From Oscillospiraceae bacterium (GTDB lineage: Bacteria; Bacillota; Clostridia; Oscillospirales; Oscillospiraceae): DNA of 64,000 nt. Below are positions 62,187 to 64,000 of the stretch, in pieces. Every line of letters begins with the position of its first letter. Within the stretch, counting starts at the first letter, position 1. Position numbers and translations under genes: made by a program. Below the pieces are notes generated by a model. That model was given only the letters and a program-made list of their open reading frames with translations. It ran no database searches and was not told the DNA's origin. The stretch lies in the NCBI GenBank assembly GCA_904501855.1, contig CAJGCI010000002.1:8783-72782 (forward strand). The letters are read 5' to 3'.

Positions 62187-62977
62187 GTGCCTTGGCTTCT
62201 ATTCTTTCCATCTCTCCATTGCTGGATGAGATCAAGCAGCAGACGGTCAGGGAGATCGAGTCGCTTGGCCGGGCACCTCGGCTGGCGCTTCTTCGCTGCG
62301 TTTCCGATCCCGGATCTTCGTTCATGGAAAAACAGATCCGTGCAGCATGCCGGGACACCGGCGTGGAGTGTTGGTTCATGGAGCTTCCCTCCTATCTGGC
62401 GGAAGATGTGCTCGTCAAAGCGGTCCATCAGATCGGCCTGGATGTTTCTGTCGATGCCATCGGCCTTCTCTGCCCGCCGCAATACAACAAAAGCCTTCTT
62501 GGTTCCGCCATCGGCGAGCAAAAAGACATCAATGGTTACTGCCGCACATCTTCGGCCCGGTTTCTCCCCTGTTTTGACAGCGCAGTTTCGCAGATTCTGG
62601 ATTATTTTCAGATCGTATGCGATGGAAAGAAAATCCTTTTTCTCAATTACAACAAGGCCGAGCATTATATTCTCAGACGGATTCTTGGAATCCGCGGCGG
62701 AGAGGTTGTCGTTCGGGAGGATTCTTCCCCCGAACCGGACTTTGTTCCGGAACTTGTGTTTACGGCAGGTCCGCTCGAAAAGGTTCCCTCCTCTATACTT
62801 TCTTCCGCGGCACATATTTTTTCCGTTGCAGTGGGACCATATGGAGAGCCGTCCTACACGGAGGATGCTGGAATAAAGGATGCCGCTTCTGCCGAGATTC
62901 TTCCGGTCCCCGGCGGTGTGGACTCCGTAATTCCGTATATCTATACGTTAAACACCGTAAAAGCCGCAAAATTATGA
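62183..62977 (+). CDS. Divergent FolD-like protein
   Basis: A 264-residue protein with the layout of methylene-THF dehydrogenase/cyclohydrolase. Recognisable parts are CPPQYNKSLLG and KDINGY (114-119, for the KDVDG motif), a proline-cysteine PCFDS, and the C-terminal PVPGGVDSVIPYIYTLNT (PGGVGPMT-like). Two key parts are altered. Where FolD has YxxxK in its substrate site, this protein reads SSFMEKQIRAAC with the lysine displaced. The NADP-binding G-R-S-x-x-V-G-x-P motif is replaced by NYNKAEHYILRRILG. It may have lost dehydrogenase or cyclohydrolase activity, and may work with the overlapping FchA-type partner. Fold call good; activity doubtful. Confidence 0.75.
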   Translation: MSALASILSISPLLDEIKQQTVREIESLGRAPRLALLRCVSDPGSSFMEKQIRAACRDTGVECWFMELPSYLAEDVLVKAVHQIGLDVSVDAIGLLCPPQYNKSLLGSAIGEQKDINGYCRTSSARFLPCFDSAVSQILDYFQIVCDGKKILFLNYNKAEHYILRRILGIRGGEVVVREDSSPEPDFVPELVFTAGPLEKVPSSILSSAAHIFSVAVGPYGEPSYTEDAGIKDAASAEILPVPGGVDSVIPYIYTLNTVKAAKL

Positions 62978-62994
62978 CTTTTTTTCAGAAAGCA

Positions 62995-63023
62995 TTGACT
63001 TGTTTGCAGTTTTTTGTTAATAT
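62995..63023 (+). promoter_or_regulatory. Promoter of the rplJ-rplL operon
   Basis: TTGACT (62995-63000), 17-nt spacer, TAATAT (63018-63023), directly ahead of the L10 leader. Confidence 0.75.
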
Positions 63024-63134
63024 AGCGGAGCGCTCCAAAGACAGCAGGTGGTAATAACCGTAAATCCTGCCGAGGAAAGCATCGATTAGATTGCTATGCC
63101 TTTATGTTCTTTTGAGCATAAAGGCTTTTCTTTT
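63024..63134 (+). ncRNA. Ribosomal protein L10 leader with attenuator
   Basis: The leader contains CCAAAGACAGCAGGTGG (63034-63050) and ATCCTGCCGAGG (63064-63075), which pair as in the known L10 leader and imitate the L10(L12)4 binding site on 23S rRNA. It ends in a 9-bp terminator stem (GCCTTTATG, 63098-63106, with CATAAAGGC, 63117-63125) and TTTTCTTTT. Excess L10-L12 complex is expected to bind and favour termination before rplJ. Confidence 0.9.
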
Positions 63135-63170
63135 ATGAGCGTAGAAACTTTATGGAGGTGAAAAACACAC

Positions 63171-63827
63171 ATGCCCAACGAAAAAGTTCTTAATGAGAAA
63201 AAGGCCGTTGTTGACGCGCTTACTCAGCGTTTGCAGAATGCAGTTGCTGGCGTTTTTGTTGACTACAAAGGTATCAATGTTCTGGAAGACACCGCTCTTC
63301 GTGCAGAAATGCGTGAGAACAATGTTAACTACACTGTTATCAAAAACACTCTGGCTCGTTTCGCAATCAACAACGTCGGTTTCAGTGAGCTCGACTCTAT
63401 ACTGAACGGAACAACTTCTCTGGCAACATCCGATGAAGATCCTATTGCTCCCTTCCGTATTCTCAGCAACGCTGCCAAAAAGATGACTGACAAGTTCAAC
63501 GTCAAAGCAGCTTTCATGGATGGAAAAATCCTTTCTGAGTCTGAGATCGAAGAACTGTCTAAGCTGACTTCCAAAAACGATCTTATTTCTATCGTTCTTG
63601 GTACCATGCAGGCTCCTATTGCAGGTCTTGCTTGCGTTCTGGATCAGATCGCAGAAAAGGGCGGCGCTGCCGCTGTTGCTCCTGCTGAGGCTCCCGCTGA
63701 AGAAGCAGCTGAGGCTCCCGCCGAAGAAGCAGCTGAAGCTCCCGCCGAAGCCCCTGCTGAAGAAGCAGCTGAAGCACCTGCCGAAGCTCCCGCTGAAGAA
63801 GCCGCCGAGGCTCCTGCTGCAGAATAA
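63171..63827 (+). CDS. rplJ: 50S ribosomal protein L10 with Ala-Pro-Glu repeat tail
   Basis: A 218-residue L10, the base of the L7/L12 stalk. Residues 1-165 are a normal L10 (MPNEKVLNEKKAVVDALTQ, FVDYKGINVLED, VIKNTLARFA). Residues 166-218 are an added low-complexity tail of APAEEAAE-type repeats, so the protein is about 50 residues longer than usual. The tail is acidic and would extend beyond the helix that binds L7/L12 dimers. TGGAGGTG precedes the ATG. Expression is controlled by the L10 leader. Confidence 0.95.
   Translation: MPNEKVLNEKKAVVDALTQRLQNAVAGVFVDYKGINVLEDTALRAEMRENNVNYTVIKNTLARFAINNVGFSELDSILNGTTSLATSDEDPIAPFRILSNAAKKMTDKFNVKAAFMDGKILSESEIEELSKLTSKNDLISIVLGTMQAPIAGLACVLDQIAEKGGAAAVAPAEAPAEEAAEAPAEEAAEAPAEAPAEEAAEAPAEAPAEEAAEAPAAE
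63666..63824 (+). repeat. Degenerate tandem repeat coding for the L10 tail
   Basis: About 160 nt of imperfect GCTCCCGCTGAAGAAGCAGCTGAG-like units (roughly 24-33 nt, with 9-nt sub-steps) that encode Ala-Pro-Ala-Glu-Glu-Ala blocks. The reverse strand is also open as an Ala/Ser run, which is a by-product of the repeat. Confidence 0.85.
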
Positions 63828-63869
63828 TTCATTATTGATTACAAACTACTAATTTAGGAGGAAATACAA

Positions 63870-64000
63870 ATGGCAAGCGAAAAAATCGAAGCCATGATCG
63901 AAGAGATCAAAGGCCTTACCGTTCTTGAACTGAGCGAACTCGTACACGCACTGGAAGAAACCTTCGGCGTTTCTGCTGCAGCTGCAGCAGCACCCGCAGC
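63870..64000 (+). CDS. rplL: 50S ribosomal protein L7/L12, N-terminal fragment
   Basis: The first 43 codons, cut by the window edge. [20 protein letters not shown] and then [16 protein letters not shown] is the L7/L12 dimerisation domain leading into the alanine-rich hinge. TAGGAGG precedes the ATG by 8 nt. It follows rplJ by 42 nt. Confidence 0.95.
   Translation, partial: MASEKIEAMIEEIKGLTVLELSELVHALEETFGVSAAAAAAPA

Noticed and set aside
63644..63832. Tandem repeat considered as CRISPR or mobile repeat
   Set aside because: Units have no spacers, stay in the rplJ frame and encode an Ala-Pro-Glu tail.

Overview
The window reads as chromosomal DNA of an anaerobic Bacillota bacterium of class Clostridia, probably a mid-GC gut-type lineage near Lachnospiraceae or Oscillospirales (inferred from gene content, not measured). 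Pointers are an NiaR regulator with a palindromic operator, a TrpR-family YerC/HisR gene heading the his operon, HisZ with short-form HisG, a free-standing AICAR transformylase paired with an archaeal-type IMP cyclohydrolase, desulfoferrodoxin, an FchA-type cyclodeaminase, SLH domains, an L10 leader and strong AGGAGG ribosome sites with frequent GTG/TTG starts. I saw no insertion sequence, prophage, integrase or CRISPR array.

Layout. (1) 1-8758, minus strand: a tightly overlapping eight-gene operon, cut by the window edge. It encodes an APH-fold kinase, an acyltransferase, a PP-loop amidotransferase-like enzyme, a half-length UbiA-like membrane protein, a PEP-synthase-like enzyme, a BtaA-like DUF3419 enzyme and two adenylate-forming ligases. 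It looks like an undescribed lipid or small-molecule pathway and is the most novel part of the window. (2) 8886-12271: a PEPCK-like DUF4914 protein and a solitary galactokinase. (3) 12336-15712: a niacin module of nicotinate phosphoribosyltransferase, NiaR and an EIIC_2-type membrane carrier behind a near-perfect NiaR palindrome. (4) 15774-24377: a complete histidine operon, hisR-Z-G-D-C-B-H-A-F-IE-K, with a palindrome between its -35 and -10 boxes. (5) 24542-34577: purine genes purE-C-M-N-O-H-D-L behind a leader terminator, without purF, purB, purA or purK. (6) 34598-35893: lysA, ended by a bidirectional terminator.

(7) 35971-40090, minus: efp, a small membrane protein, an M24 peptidase and a two-component system. 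(8) 40220-43836, plus: a D,D-carboxypeptidase-like protein with an altered active-site motif, and typA. (9) 43893-48631, minus: an unknown protein with a consensus promoter, cysK, mnmA, an ECF sigma/anti-sigma pair and tRNA-Leu(TAA). (10) 48788-53707, plus: recJ, a bifunctional relA/spoT and a metallo-beta-lactamase-fold hydrolase. (11) 53768-56344, minus: rpsO-pnp. (12) 56694-60058: yfbR-like nucleotidase (plus), SLH-anchored lipase and superoxide reductase (both minus). (13) 60280-64000, plus: an aminotransferase, a cyclodeaminase with a divergent FolD-like partner, and the L10-L7/L12 operon with its attenuating leader; rplL is cut by the window edge.

The plus-strand core (3-6) is a housekeeping block for NAD, histidine, purine and lysine synthesis. 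Regulation is readable in several places: NiaR and HisR operators, the purE leader terminator and the L10 leader.
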